DNA from: Berghia stephanieae
Lineage: Eukaryota; Mollusca; Gastropoda; Nudibranchia; Aeolidiidae
Length of the DNA: 64,000 nucleotides
Direction of reading: 5' to 3'
Assembly (NCBI GenBank): GCA_034508935.3
Contig: CM067446.1
Span: forward strand, 59,709,789 to 59,773,788
The position numbers and the translations under genes were made by a program. The notes below the pieces were generated by a model. That model did not search any database and was not told the origin of the DNA. It was given only the letters and a program-made list of their open reading frames with translations. The number at the start of each line of letters is the position of its first letter. The first letter of the stretch is position 1. Of this stretch, positions 33,293 through 44,965 are shown in pieces.

Positions 33293-33371
33293 ATGTCGAG
33301 CTTGTCTACTTTCTCATCCAAACCCAATGTTAAACCACCCCAAAAAGGCAGTTTTCCTCTTGATCATGACG
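33293..33371 (+). CDS. COX19: COX19, exon 1
   Basis: Encodes MSSLSTFSSKPNVKPP then QKGSFPLDHD plus the first base of Gly 27. PPxKGSFPLDH is the conserved N-terminal signature of COX19, a small soluble protein of the intermembrane space and cytosol needed for copper delivery and assembly of cytochrome c oxidase. Donor GACG|GTAAGTC in phase 1, matching exon 2. Confidence 0.94.
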
Positions 33372-34489
33372 GTAAGTCCTATCTATAGTTACTTTGGTAA
33401 AAAATTCAAATTGGGTTGAGCTCAATGAAACCTATATCATTTTAAAGTGCTTTTCAACACGATTCTAATGATACCAAAATTGTGAAAATCAGATAAGCAG
33501 AAAAAAAGTTATGTTAGTTTAAAGGCTGAAAAATGGTCTTCTATTTGCCTTTGTTATTTACTGACGGACTTTGTGACCTGAAAATTGTTGCATTTCCGGT
33601 AGTAACCACCATTTGGATTTCAAAACTGGTCTAAAATGGCCGCTAAGATTTGAGTAAGGATTTTACTGGAACGAATTTCATGGATGCGGTATACAACTTT
33701 GCCCTGAATTTAATTTTATAAAAAAGTTAAGATGTTAAATAAACGTGCCAGCATGAAATTTTGATTTACCAAGTTCTAATCTTTTAATTATCCAGAGCTA
33801 AATTATACCCTATATTATCCATAATCAAAAGTTATACTAAATTGTCATTGATTTTAAAATAAACTACACCAAACGATAGAGTAATTTCTCCTGAAGAAAA
33901 TAAGACATAAATCATTAAAATCCATCCATAAACAAAAAATCTATGGAACTTTTTCTGAGACCCATCACTCAAAAGTCAAAAAAATCGGGTCACAGCCACC
34001 AGGCCATTTATCGGCTCCCTGCTGGAGGGCCAAATGGACGTTTACCAAAGTACCTACTATCTAGTCCTAGCCTGCGAGAGCTGCGCCGGGGTTACCAATA
34101 TTTAGCTTCCTTACCAGGACCAATCATTCGTTTGGACAGAAAAATAAATAAAAAACTTACCGCTTACCGTCAAAAGCAGTTTAGATATGAAGATGCTTTT
34201 GTTTTCTATAAAAAAACATTCAGTACTAGACAATTCTTGATGAATTTCAAAAGTTGTATTTGAAATTATATCCTAAATTTTTTCATGATTCATTCCTCGC
34301 AAAATCGTGTGTGTTTACGTCTGTTTACAATGGTGCCGCGCAAAAAAACAAAGGTTTTTTAAAAAGTTTATTGAGAAAAAGATACGGAAAAAAGTGTCCC
34401 TAGATAGGTATGCAATTTGGTGCATTAGTGCAGTAAAAATTGGTGCGCAAAATTAGTTCGTAGCGGATGCGAGACTCTGTGTGTGTGAG

Positions 34490-34640
34490 TGTGTGTGTGT
34501 CTCTTTCTTTTTTTTTTTGGGCGTGCCTACGTACACGGTAACGGGGCATCTAGCCTCAGGATCTACGTACACGTAAACTGGTTTACCGTTGCAACACAAG
34601 CAATAGATGGTCCTCGCTGTCGTGACTGCGCGCGATTGTG
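34490..34640 (+). repeat. CA-linked short dispersed repeat, copy 2
   Basis: GT tract, T-run, then GCATCTAGCCTCAGGATC, AACTGGTTTACCG and GATGGTCCTCGC, the reverse complement of 27540-27665 with about 15-20 percent differences by eye. Confidence 0.72.
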
Positions 34641-34699
34641 TGTGTGTGTGTCTGTGTGTGTGAGTTATTTTTTTAAAAATCGAAACAATTTTAACCATT

Positions 34700-35290
34700 A
34701 ATGGCGAGATTCGATCTTACACCCCCCAAACTCCATATCTTAGTCTTAATGTTATCATTAAAAGACAAGCTTTGCGATTTATAGTTTAATTGAAGCCCGA
34801 GTCGAAATATACTCTTACTACTGCTCTCTTGGTGGAAACAATTTTTTTTTCTGCGTTAAAAAATATTATAAATGAAGACTATTATTTGAAAACAAAAAAA
34901 ATCAGTGTCACTGGCAAAGGGTTAATTGCAGTTCTCCTGCATCCTGTGAGACTCCTACGGCACTTGCTAATCATAAAAGAGGAAATAGCAATCAACAATA
35001 CTAAGTTGAAAAAAAGGAGGGGGGGGGGGGGGGTGAGGGAAGAGAGCAAACCCAGTAGCAATGCAACCTTTAGCGGTGAAATTCGCTCTTTGATCTAACA
35101 CCAAATCTTCTTTCATCAAAAGACAAGTAACGGCAAAACGATTTTATAGACAATTGAAATCCGAGTTGCGATAGTCTGACTGCTCTCTTGGTGGAAACGC
35201 TGTATTCTCCGTTAACAATAATAAAGATAAAAGCAAACTATTATCTGAAAGCAAAAAATTTGCTTCACTGTTAAGGGGATAAGAACACCT
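34700..35290. repeat. Imperfect direct repeat of ~250-bp unit
   Basis: The blocks GCTCTCTTGGTGGAAAC, ATCATTAAAAGACAAG or its ATCAAAAGACAAG form, and AAGACTATTATTTGAAA (or AAACTATTATCTGAAA) occur in both halves (about 34705-34985 and 35075-35295), separated by a G-run at 35018-35031. Confidence 0.7.
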
Positions 35291-36230
35291 GCCAGCATCG
35301 TTGACATGCTCTACATCACCAAGGTCACCAGCGACACGTCTCCCTTTCGTCTTCATGCAACCCCCCCACCCTCCACTCTCACGGTGGTGGTGGCGGCAGA
35401 TAAAAAAGGCCTTTTTTCTTTCATTCAATCAACTTGACTGCTGTTGGACCCTAGGCCTCTCTACAAGTACAAGAAATAATACACACTTTTTTTCTGCTCC
35501 AGCGAAAATATCTACCCCCCACCGGTCTAATTATTTGTAGCAGACGACAAATTTCTCAAAATGGTCACATGACACTGTAAAAACAACACAGGAAGTCCAT
35601 GAAAGCTTATTTACGGCATTTCCTTTGAACCGTGTAAACAACAAAATTTCGTTTTCATTCGACTCAACGGTCAGATTGGCTGGTATTTTTTAACGAACTA
35701 AAGTTCTGAAAAATCAAATTGTTTCTTAGAAAGTTGAAAGATGCTAGTTTTTGAAACAGAGGTAGGTTTTAAAAATAAAATATTTATCTTTTACTTGAAT
35801 GTGTGCTCAAGGCGAAGTGGACGTTCAGCGGAGGTTGGTAGGCCAAAGGCCCACCTCTCTAGATAGTAGCAGCCTAAATAAGCTTTCGACTTTTGATAAG
35901 TCAACGCTGTGATTATTATTAGGCTGTCGTCATACACAGACATGTCTGCCAATAAAGAAAATTGATTATTATTACCTGCCTGGCAATAATTTAAAAACCT
36001 GGACTTTTGATTATTGGCGGACCCTGACACTGACTACTGTCTGGAGTCTGGATAACCAATTTTCGTTATTGGCAGACACATGTACCAAGTTGGCAGAAAG
36101 ATTTTATGCAAAATGCCAATATAGTCATGAAAAATACCAAATATTCTGAAAAAAATGCCAGTGGTTATTTGTGTCCCAAATCAGTATTAATGTTATATTA
36201 ATAGATATCAAATGATATTTGTTACAGTTA

Positions 36231-36600
36231 CAGTGAATGACATATTCAGTCAGATGGTGAAAAGGTTTGAACTGAGATATTGCCAATTTAAGTTAGAAGA
36301 TCAATTTTTATCAAAAATGAGTTCTTGTCATAAATGATTAAATCAACCCTGTTTGTACATCTCATCTTCGGGAAATATCAAAGCTTAATTTCACTTCTGA
36401 ATATTTTTTACAGCTAGTCAAGTTGAAAAAGTATGAAATTTGAGAAAAGTTGTTGGATCCCTTTCCCATTCATCCGACATAACTTCATGAAAAATCACCC
36501 GATTTACTTTAAATAAAGATTAAAATGATCTGGGGAGCATATTCTATCAGAAAATACAAATCTGAAATATTCACCTTCCGACTGATTATGTCATGCACTG
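36231..36600. mobile_element. 370-bp repeat with inverted ends, copy 2
   Basis: Opposite orientation to 16435-16800. Ends CAGTGAATGACATATTCAGT and the inverted CTGATTATGTCATGCACTG. Flanking ATATTTGTTA and ACACATTTA are shared too. Confidence 0.78.
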
Positions 36601-36760
36601 ACACATTTAACACAAAATGAAAGTAAATAATACTGATCAAATGTCAAATCCAGCTTTATTTTTTATTTTTTAACCCTCTAGTGTTTAGATTATTTTGGGG
36701 GAGTAGATAATGAGTTCCCTATGGCCATGTCAATCATGTAGACATCCTTTGATTATATAA

Positions 36761-37940
36761 GCATAGCTGCCAACCGTTCCTTACAAAACGGATTTGTTCC
36801 GTATTTGGCTTCCTGAGTCCGTAAGTCCGTATTTTTAGTTCAAAATCCGTATTTTGTAATTTTTGGCTAATTTGTGGTAAACAAGGCATGTGAGTCTAAT
36901 GAATTACTATTATTATTATTAATACTACTATACTATTATTGTTATTATTATTAGTGTCCAGCGAGAGATGATGAGAAGGGTTTAAATCAACACAGCATAT
37001 TCTTCATTCCCATGTAAACTAGCTCTATAATTTGAATTATACCTCTCTACCATAAATGATTTTCAACAATTGAAAAAAATCTAGTTGAGTATATGACGCC
37101 AATTTTCACTAAAACCTTTCATAATGTATTGGAGATTTGCATAAAATATGCATGTTGGCCTCGAATATACTTTTAATGTTCTCATATAGTATTGATACTT
37201 TCACTATTTGTTACAAATATTGTGTTAATTAATAATAAAATTAAATCTTGATTGAAAGGTATTCAATCAGAAAATCAATTGCTTATATAGATTAAACATT
37301 ACAATGATTATTTCCCTTTATTAATTTATGGTATATAAATTCAATCCTTTAAAAAAAATGTTGATCTGATTCTAATTTTTTTTTTTTTTCAAGCAAGCTT
37401 TTATAACGGTTTAGATTCAATTGAATTAAGTATACTCCGTTTTTAGGTCTTTTTATCTTGTCAAAGTAAAGAGGTAGTAATTCTCCAATATTTAGAGTTC
37501 AATTTACTACAACTACTATTACATACTACTTAAAGATCATTATGTTGCATGAAAGAAAATATATACAATCGCCTACTTTTTAGCCAATCTCCCTTATTTT
37601 TATCTTAAAACCCCCTCTCAAGTGATGGACCAGGTTGGCAGTTATGCATTTCTAAACATCCTAAGTTATTTCATTTTACAATTGTGCTTGTATATTTGTC
37701 CTTATCAAAGTTAAGGCAGTTGGATTCTTTCTTTATTTTGTCTGTTCTGAAATTTTGATCTCATTGTGGAATTTATCATTTCATAACGGTTCAAATGAGC
37801 TGGAACCTAACCCGATAATTTAGAAACATTTGGACTAGCCTCTGTTATTTTAAATGTGTTAGTAGTAGTAGTAATTAAAAAGGCTGACTTTTATATGTTA
37901 CAATTCGAAAGGGGGGGGGGCACGTCGTCCCCTCATCCCG
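36761..37940. mobile_element. Dispersed repeat with GCATAGCTGCCAACC ends, copy 1
   Basis: Starts GCATAGCTGCCAACCGTTCC (36761). An inverted end GGTTGGCAGTTATGC lies at 37633-37647, and homology to the second copy (44985 onward) continues past it through a GGGGGGGGGGCACGTCGTC block near 37912-37932. No coding frame. Copy 2 is interrupted by a P transposon and a SINE tandem, so this uninterrupted copy shows the empty site. Confidence 0.75.
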
Positions 37941-38139
37941 AGTTTAGCAAATGGATCAATGAAATTTAAGTTTTTGTCACTTTGATCTGAAAAGGTCAAA
38001 TTGGCATTTTGCATTTTTGTTTTCAACCAAAGAAAGTTGTTAATCATCAAATCTGTTCATAGTCCACCAACCATTAAAATTTTCACATGAGAGATACACA
38101 TTCTAACATTGTTGAGATGTGTAGGCCTATTCTCTCAGG

Positions 38140-38301
38140 CACTGGTCCACGCATCGCACTGACAGGGTATTAACGGGTCTCACCCCACCACCCCCCCTTT
38201 TTTTTTTCCACCATCTTGAAAACCCCGGAATAACAACACCACTGGATAATGGCATTATTTTCCGATCCCGAGCGATGTAGTGATCCAGAGGTTTTACTGT
38301 A
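38140..38301 (-). mobile_element. pogo/Tigger-type end fragment
   Basis: The right side ends GGTTTTACTG|TA and contains CCACTGGATAATGGC and ATCCCGAGCGATGT, a diverged relative of the right end of the element at 17214-18174 (CGAGCCATGTCGTTATC). Confidence 0.55.
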
Positions 38302-38870
38302 CCTTCCAAATACATATAGAAAACTGCCATTTATGGATGCCAGAGAACTTAGCCATGTTGACTAGACAAGATTACATGAACCTAACCAGGCCTTAGCCGT
38401 CAGATCACATTCAGCGCGAAGTGAGCATAGCCACAGCATCAATTGAAATAATGAATATATTAATGAAATTTAAACGTTAGAATAGATTAACCTTTAATTT
38501 ATGATTATTAAGAAAAAGGAGCTCCTGGTGTCATAAATGATCAGTGTGACAAACAGTCCTAACAATAAGAGAGTATCTGCCTATCCACCCCCACAATGGT
38601 GGATTCATGTTAAGAGTTGCCATTGGCTTGGGAGCCTTGTAAATAAATGATAAAGTAATAAATTAATAATCAATTAACAAATAGATAAATAAAATTTATT
38701 CATCCATAAGGAAATCGTCATTACTTTGAGCAATTTTAGTAAGCAATATAAAAGCGAGTTTTTTGGGGGTTTTTTTTAAACTATAAGAACTTCAGATTAA
38801 AGAATTAAAATCTGATTTAATGTTTTATATGGTTCTGATCCATCATGTTTTGCTGTTCTGTATATTTCAG

Positions 38871-38982
38871 GAGAATGCAAAGAATTTATGATCAAATATA
38901 TGCAATGTCTTCGTATCAACAAGAGAGAAGCAACAAAATGCAGGGAACAGTCCAAAGACTATCTCAACTGTAGAATGGAAAA
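38871..38982 (+). CDS. COX19: COX19, exon 2 (twin CX9C)
   Basis: Encodes ECKEFMIKYMQCL and CREQSKDYLNCRME: Cys 29-Cys 39 and Cys 50-Cys 60 form the two CX9C motifs of a CHCH fold, oxidised by the Mia40 relay in the mitochondrial intermembrane space. Acceptor TATTTCAG; donor GAAAA|GTATGC, phase 2. Both splice phases agree with exons 1 and 3. Confidence 0.95.
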
Positions 38983-39041
38983 GTATGCTGTATTTAGCTG
39001 TTTTATAGAGTTCGTTATGGTAGCCAATATACTCTCATATA

Positions 39042-39195
39042 AGAAAATAATAAATGAAATTCTCTTTATTCATCCTATAGGGGAAATTTGTCTCTAGGGT
39101 CTGTTTCAAGAGAAGACTGGCATAACCCAGGCGTCAGCCGCAGTGCAGCACTGCAAATTGAGCTAGGTCGGGGGACTTGCTCAAGGTTAGTAGGT
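39042..39195 (-). mobile_element. SINE family B fragment
   Basis: Reverse of the family B 3' half: CTTTATTCATCCTATAGGGG, CTGGCATAACCCAGGCGTC, TTGAGCTAGGTCG, GACTTGCTCAAGG. Head missing. Confidence 0.75.
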
Positions 39196-39494
39196 TCTAC
39201 GGTTCCCGGGAAATGAGAACCGCAAGAAGTGGTTCTGGTTCCAAGAACCAGTTCTTTTTCGACATTGGACATTCTCGAGGAATCGTTGGGACCGTCACAC
39301 GATGGGAACTGTGCCTGCATTAGATGGCAGTAGAACTGCTAAATGGAAGTGGGAGCAGAGGTGGCGTTTTGCCTCAAAACATAAACATTAAGCATGTGTG
39401 TGTGTGTGTGTGTGTGGAGAGAGAGGGTTGATGGAGCAGGTCAGGTCAATGTGAATGGAAAAGGGATTGTTAATATTTTGTGTCTTTGGCATCC

Positions 39495-39708
39495 TGGGCC
39501 ATTCCCTTTTTTCTCTTTTATATTTCTACGTTTGGATAGAACGCCAGTCTATCGCAAAGTACATTTCGCCAGATCTTATGGACCCAGCTACCCATTCACT
39601 GCAGGGTAGACAGGGAGATCAGAAAAAAATCTGGACTGCAACCGGGATTGATGTCGGTCTCTTTGCATGTAAAGAGAGTGCTCTATCAACTGAGCTATCA
39701 GATCCCCC
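39495..39708 (-). mobile_element. SINE family C
   Basis: Same order of parts as 18320-18572; the tRNA-like head lies at the right (reverse of GATAGCTCAGTTGATAGAGC). Confidence 0.75.
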
Positions 39709-40447
39709 AAATATTCTAATGGGGGTTTTAAAAATACAGATGTTATAATTGTTATTTTTGAAGAAAGTTATAAAGTATGTGAAACTCATATTATTTGATT
39801 AGTTAAAACACCAAAAGAAATTTAAATATTATTGTATTATTAAATTACAATGCAATAGAAAGGAGTGGTGACAACAGATAGACAAAAATAATTTTTTAAA
39901 TCGGACCTGCTAGGTTTGAAACACACACACACATAAACACAAACACACAGGGGTGATGTCGTCAAAATAGATCATTGTCATTGCGATCATTTGTATATAG
40001 TAAATTTGGAAATTTATCCCGAGTAATGGAATCGTCCAAGGCGTCACGCGACCCCTCTCCCCCCCACCCCACACACAAGAGGGCAGTTAACTGCGAGGAG
40101 AGAGATTGTCATGTGCTAGGGGGGGTTGGTGCGATTAATTAAGTGGGATGGGTGGTGATTGGTGAAAGAGAGGCGAACGACTTAGGCAAAAGAACCGAGG
40201 AAAGGCAATAAGGAAACTAGAATCGCTGAGACTGTTAAAATAGAAAGGTGAGAAGTGAGTACCGCCAACGGTTCTTCACCTTGGAACAGGTCATCAGTTT
40301 TCAGCTATGGAATCGTAGGACCAGTCCTCAGCGCGGCACTACTCAAGGCCACATTGCGCGGTGGCAGGTGGTCAAACTCAGTACCTTTCAGCTACAAAGC
40401 AAAGACCATAGCACTGAGCCACGCTTTGTCCTGTATTGTTTTCAATT

Positions 40448-40662
40448 AGAGCAAAGCCATAAGGTCCAGGGCTAGGGAGCCTGAGTTTGATCTCAGTTTC
40501 TATGATAGATTTCGACTAGCACAAAGTACTCTCTGCCAGAATCAATAGACATAACCACATAATTAATCACTGCTGGTTGGGCATGGGGGTTCAGAGAAAA
40601 CCTGGATGACACCTTCGCTTATGAGAAGAAATGTTCTACAAGCTGAGTTATGAGAAAACCTT
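40448..40662 (-). mobile_element. SINE family C, degenerate
   Basis: CTAGCACAAAGTACTCTCTG, AATCACTGCTGGTTGGGCA and a decayed head AAGCTGAGTTATGAGAA place it in family C, with many substitutions. Confidence 0.55.
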
Positions 40663-40721
40663 TTGAATTGAAGCAGAGGAGTAACAATCAGTATTCGGTT
40701 TGGTTTCTTTGGAATTGAAAA

Positions 40722-40829
40722 ATGTATCGAATTTTGGTTTTACTTTTACTTATATGCTTAGCGATGATTTCCAGCACAGGTCCTTATGGATCCTGTACGC
40801 TGGACTCCAGTTGTTCTTTATCAGGAAAG
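40722..40829 (+). CDS. Candidate signal-peptide exon (small Cys-containing secreted peptide)
   Basis: From ATG at 40722 the frame reads MYRILVLLLLICLAMISSTG, a textbook signal peptide, then PYGSCTLDSSCSLSGK, and meets a donor-like AAAG|GTACTC at 40829/40830. A downstream exon was not found. It lies within COX19 intron 2 on the same strand. It could be chance: a hydrophobic frame of this size is not rare in AT-rich DNA. Confidence 0.3.
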
Positions 40830-40923
40830 GTACTCATGCAGACAGTGTTGACCTTTTGTTTAGTCAGACAGTATTTCTTGCTCTTTCCAGAATTTATCAA
40901 GTTTATTTTTCTACGAGTTCAAA

Positions 40924-41205
40924 CTATTTGCACATATCACATATGATTTCATAGGACGAACTATTCCACAACTGAACAACTCTCACATTAAAAGTATACT
41001 TTCCAAAATAGGTCCTTGTCCTATGTGGACAAAGCTCCCTACTGATCCCCCTTGTAGCATAATGCCTGTGTAGATATCCATACTGCATCTTCACAGAATA
41101 TCCGGCCTCCCTGTCATAAGTGCCTCTTAGTATTTTGTTTACTTCTATCATATCATCCGGAACTCTCCTGTAACTCAGCCTTTGTTCAAGTCCATTTTTC
41201 AACAT
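40924..41205 (-). mobile_element. LINE fragment, extreme C-terminus of reverse transcriptase ORF
   Basis: A 93-residue frame reads RLSYRRVPDDMIEVNKILRG, then TRGISRELCPHRTRTYFGKY and FNVRVVQLWNSS. The RR.R.DMIEVYKIL ... RTYFFS.RVV..WN pattern is the conserved tail of CR1/Jockey-like LINE proteins. 5'-truncated. Confidence 0.78.
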
Positions 41206-41211
41206 TTAAAA

Positions 41212-41340
<129 letters not shown>

Positions 41341-41939
41341 GTTTTAAAAAATTTCAAATGTTTTCTTATTTGTTTTATGATTTAATCATTTCTATTGAAC
41401 TCTGCCATGTTGGATGGCTGTAAAAATTACATACTTGTTGAACCACCCTTGTTCTCCTGACAAAGCCAGTAACTGTATAACATTTTTTCTTCAGCATAAT
41501 TTCAACTGTCAATAGGAATGCATGCTGTCATGTTGTTTGGGTTTTTAAAAAAAATTTTTTTAATTGTTTTGTTTTAAACGCTTTTATGCCTTTTTGTTTA
41601 ATTTTCTTTTCTTTTTTTTTTTTTTTTTTTTTTAAATTTCTTTTTTTAGTTCACATTTTTGTAGGTGAACCGGACAACAGCTTGTTTCTCATGAGGTCAA
41701 CAGTCATCAATTTCCCTTATTCATCCTATTTTTGAGGCCACCATTGTTTGGGTTTGGCATATTTCAGCTGAAGCTTGTGCTGGCTTGGGTTCTAAAACTT
41801 TTTCTTTTTTAACCAGTTAAACGTTTCTTTAAAATGTAACTCCGTAGAATTATATTGCTTTGTTTCATGCTGCATGTTTGAGTGAAAGTTAATCGTCTTG
41901 AGCTTGTTGAGATCTGAGTAAGGTGGTGAAAAAAACCAT

Positions 41940-41969
41940 AGATTATTATTATTACTATTTTTATTATTG

Positions 41970-42029
<60 letters not shown>

Positions 42030-42056
42030 TATTATTATTATTATTATTATTAATAT

Positions 42057-42088
<32 letters not shown>

Positions 42089-42116
42089 TTACTGTTATTG
42101 TTATTATTATTATTAT

Positions 42117-42160
<44 letters not shown>

Positions 42161-42196
42161 ATAGTATTAGTACTGTTATTGTTATTATTATCATTA
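41940..42196. repeat. Compound (TTA)n/(AGT)n microsatellite
   Basis: Alternating TTA and AGT blocks; poly-Asn, poly-Thr and poly-Val frames across it are artefacts. Confidence 0.96.
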
Positions 42197-42230
42197 ACTA
42201 CCGTATTCTGGATGAAAAACACATATTTTA

Positions 42231-42419
42231 AGAATTTGGCAAGAAATCTCGCCCTTCATAGATCAATCGATTTAAGTTACCCCCATCTTGGTATAAACTC
42301 TCAAACCTGGGACTTAAGGAAGGCTTTGCAAGGTACCAGGTATGATATTTTTTACCAAGATGAGAGTCATTTAATCAATCGGATATTTATAGGACGAATT
42401 TTCTGGCCAAATTTTTAAA
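42231..42419. mobile_element. Hairpin element (~190 bp)
   Basis: Left arm AGAATTTGGCAAGAAATCTC and ATCGATTTAA is mirrored by TTAATCAATCGGATA and GACGAATTTTCTGGCC on the right; inner parts AACCTGGGACTTAAGG and AGGTACCAGGTATG also pair loosely. Same family as 12542-12717 and about 9830-10010. Confidence 0.65.
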
Positions 42420-42540
42420 GACATATTTTTCTAGACTGCGGCAGTTAACTGGCTAAATTTAAATTGCTATCAAAGTTTTTAAAGCGATTTTTCCTAAGCA
42501 TTTCTTTTACATTTCGTTTTGTTTTACTTCTTCTCTGAAG

Positions 42541-42619
42541 GAATTTAATGCTGAAAGAAGACTGGTCCAAGCTTGGTCTGGCTGACGTGAAACACGAGGA
42601 GAAAGAGAAGAAATCATGA
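42541..42619 (+). CDS. COX19: COX19, exon 3 with stop
   Basis: After acceptor TTCTCTGAAG the exon completes Lys 64 and reads NLMLKEDWSKLGLADV then KHEEKEKKS and TGA (42617-42619). LML..E....LGF/L is the conserved COX19 C-terminal helix after CRME(R/K). The full protein is 89 residues (79+112+79 = 270 bases), the expected size. Confidence 0.94.
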
Positions 42620-42984
42620 CAAAAACCTGACACATTCATCATTATTTTTTATTGATAAGGAGAAAACACAGATTATACTGTATCATTATAATATGCATAG
42701 ACTCATAGACTATCCATGTTATTCTTCGTTTTAAAACATTTTTGTGCTCAAGAAATTTTCATCCTCAAATCCGTATGGTTGTCTTTAAAAGAAGAAAAGA
42801 ATTTAATGGATAATGATATGCATATATCAAGTCATCAAGTCTATGTTAACCATTATGTAGCATATAACCAAAGAGGAAAAGAAGTGAAAAATAAACATTT
42901 CCAAATAATGGTTTTCTGAATTACCATGATAAATGAGATAATTGAAGCATCAACCGTTTTATAATGCAAATATTTGTTATTAAT

Positions 42985-43165
42985 TGTATGAAAATGTTGC
43001 TGCTTGAAGCTTGAAGGAAAAAGCAACGATGAGAATTGAAATGTAAGCTCCAATTTATTAAACGAAGACAGATACTGTGGATGTTTCGGGTTTCCCCATC
43101 ATCAACAAAACACGATGAATGAAACATTAAGGACGAATGAGAAACGTGTGAATTGTGTAGTTAAG
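42985..43165. repeat. Dispersed ~165-bp repeat, copy 1
   Basis: GCTGCTTGAAGCTTGAAGG, AATGTAAGCTCCAATTTA, TATCAACAAAACA-like and GGACGAATGAGA occur again in order at 57205-57365. Confidence 0.7.
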
Positions 43166-43235
43166 GTAAATAAACTAAAACAATGATGGGACAGGAAATA
43201 GAATGCCCCTAGATTTTAAAGAAAAAAATAAAAGT

Positions 43236-43480
43236 TCTTCAGAGCCATTAGGCCTGGTTTATATAGTGTTAAACAGACAATAGTAATTGCTTGCTATCCA
43301 TTGGATAGGACGCTAGTCTATCGCAAAGTACTTTCCACCAGATCTATCAGACCCAGCTACCCAATCATTGCTGAATGGACAGGTGGGGGGGGGGGGGTAA
43401 AAAAAAATCTCAATTGCAGCCAGGATCTGTTTCGGTCCATTTGCTTGTGAAGCGAGTGTTCTACCAACTGAGCTATCAGG
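43236..43480 (-). mobile_element. SINE family C
   Basis: Contains GGATAGGACGCTAGTCTATC, GCAAAGTACTTTCCACC, a G-run (43385-43397) and the head (reverse of GATAGCTCAGTTGGTAG). Confidence 0.75.
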
Positions 43481-43614
43481 TTTTTCTATAGATAGATTTT
43501 TAAAGTGTAATGATATCCTGACGACATTGATAATTTGTAATGTCAAATCGTTAAATTTGTGATTCAATCAATGTGAAAAAGAAAACAATTTGATAAGGAA
43601 TAATGTAATTGAGG

Positions 43615-43840
43615 TATAAATTATACCCCTCCACCAAGGCACCATTAGATACCGTCGCCTAGGCATCTTGTGAAGGAATCTTCTTTCAGCTTATCCTGCA
43701 TTTTGCAGGGTTGTCATGATGAATGCCACATTTCCATGCATCTCGGTTCAGATGCCCAGTTTTTTTTCATATCGTCCTTAACCTTATCCAGCCATCTAGT
43801 CTTTGGGTGTCCCTTTTGCCTCTTTCCCGCTAATTGTAAA
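43615..43840 (-). mobile_element. LINE fragment, 3' end of coding region plus 3' untranslated tail
   Basis: The minus strand reads GKRQKGHPKTRWLDKVKDDM, the typical G-R-P-(K/R)-RW-D end of endonuclease-reverse transcriptase LINEs, then a tail with CCTAGGCGACGGTATCTAAT. 5'-truncated. Confidence 0.65.
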
Positions 43841-43847
43841 TCCAATA

Positions 43848-44537
43848 CAGTAGAACATGGAAGTAACGTACTCGGAAATAACGAGTAAAATCTAAATCCC
43901 CGTTTTTTCTCTTATTTGAGTCAATCAAATTAGCATGCAAGTAGCGAGTATGAAAAAGAGGTCAACTCGGAAATAACGAGCATTTCCTGCCCCAGCCTAG
44001 GACTTCGAGCGAAGTAAAGCAAAACACCAGACAAGGGCGATTTAAATATTTTTAGCCTAGCTTCTTTTCTTTTCTTATTTTTCGTTACGGTACGAGTAAT
44101 ATTACATAGTAGCCTAGTCTAGAGTACATAGTAGTAGTAGGCGAAACAAATTTGGGTGGGGGTTGGGTGTGTGTGTTTGTGTGCGTGTGGGGGTCAATTA
44201 TTCACCCAATGTGGTGACACGCGACGCGCGAGGTAAGCACTGGCACTGGCAGCCAACATGTCAACATGCCTCACTTCGCAGCATCGGTCAGCGAGAGAGG
44301 GGAGCGTGGAACCATCATTTCAGTGGGTCAGTGATTGAGTGATGCGCTTGCTTACCTCATCAAACATGCCTAGTGCATACAAACACTCGCACACACACAC
44401 ATACACGAAATCTTGATGGAAATGGAAGGCGCGGATCAACTTCAACCTGTGGCCATCATTACGTAGTTAACGAAAGCCGTGTTCAACCCCGCCCTCACCC
44501 CACTTTCTCCACACACAGTCATTTGCACGCACGCGCG

Positions 44538-44575
<38 letters not shown>

Positions 44576-44697
44576 TGTCTTTCCATATTTTTGTATGGCC
44601 GAGTGACCTTTCCTGGCAACTCGGGAATAGCGAGAACTCGGAAATAGCGAGTAATCAGGAGTGGACCCGTCGAACTCGCTATTTCCGAGTTCTACTG
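43848..44697. mobile_element. CAGTAGAAC element (TA-flanked DNA transposon derivative)
   Basis: TA|CAGTAGAACATGG at the left, CGAGTTCTACTG|TA at the right; GGAAATA(A/G)CGAG motifs repeat near both ends in inverted orientation. The TA duplication and CAGT start fit the pogo/Tc1-mariner group. GT and CA microsatellites lie inside (44168-44188, 44538-44574). No transposase frame is recognised. Confidence 0.72.
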
Positions 44698-44759
44698 TAC
44701 TTTCCTTCCCACGTATTAGTCTTTGGGCCACCAGCACACCCACCCCCCCCCCCCCCTCC

Positions 44760-44965
44760 CTTTGGGGGAAATTTGTCACTATGTTTTCCTGATATAGCAG
44801 GTCTTAAGGTATAAAAATCCACTTCTTATGGTTTTATAAAGTGTAGCCTTACTTGAGTTATTGCCCCTGAAAGGTCATTTAGTGCAAAAATCAACTGTTT
44901 TTTTTTTAACAATCAAAATTGAGTTCGTAATCGATATATTTTTATGCATGAAGACTTTCACGGCA
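44760..44965. repeat. Partial relative of the 18655-19385 tandem unit
   Basis: Shares CCCCTGAAAGGTCATTTAGTG-type and GGGGGAAATTTGTCAC or GGGGGAGTTTTCGCG starts. Shorter and more diverged. Confidence 0.5.

Larger units (their letters stand above)
33372..38870 (+). other. COX19 intron 1
   Basis: 5.5 kb holding a CA/GT-linked repeat, an imperfect direct repeat (34700-35290), the 370-bp repeat at 36231, a repeat with inverted ends at 36761 and a pogo-type end at 38150. 33372-34440 and 35300-36230 show nothing I recognise, including the 106-codon frame at 33943-34263. Confidence 0.8.

Noticed and set aside
33943-34263. 106-codon frame as a gene
   Set aside because: No recognisable domain, no flanking splice signals of note and it lies in COX19 intron 1; kept as unexplained sequence.
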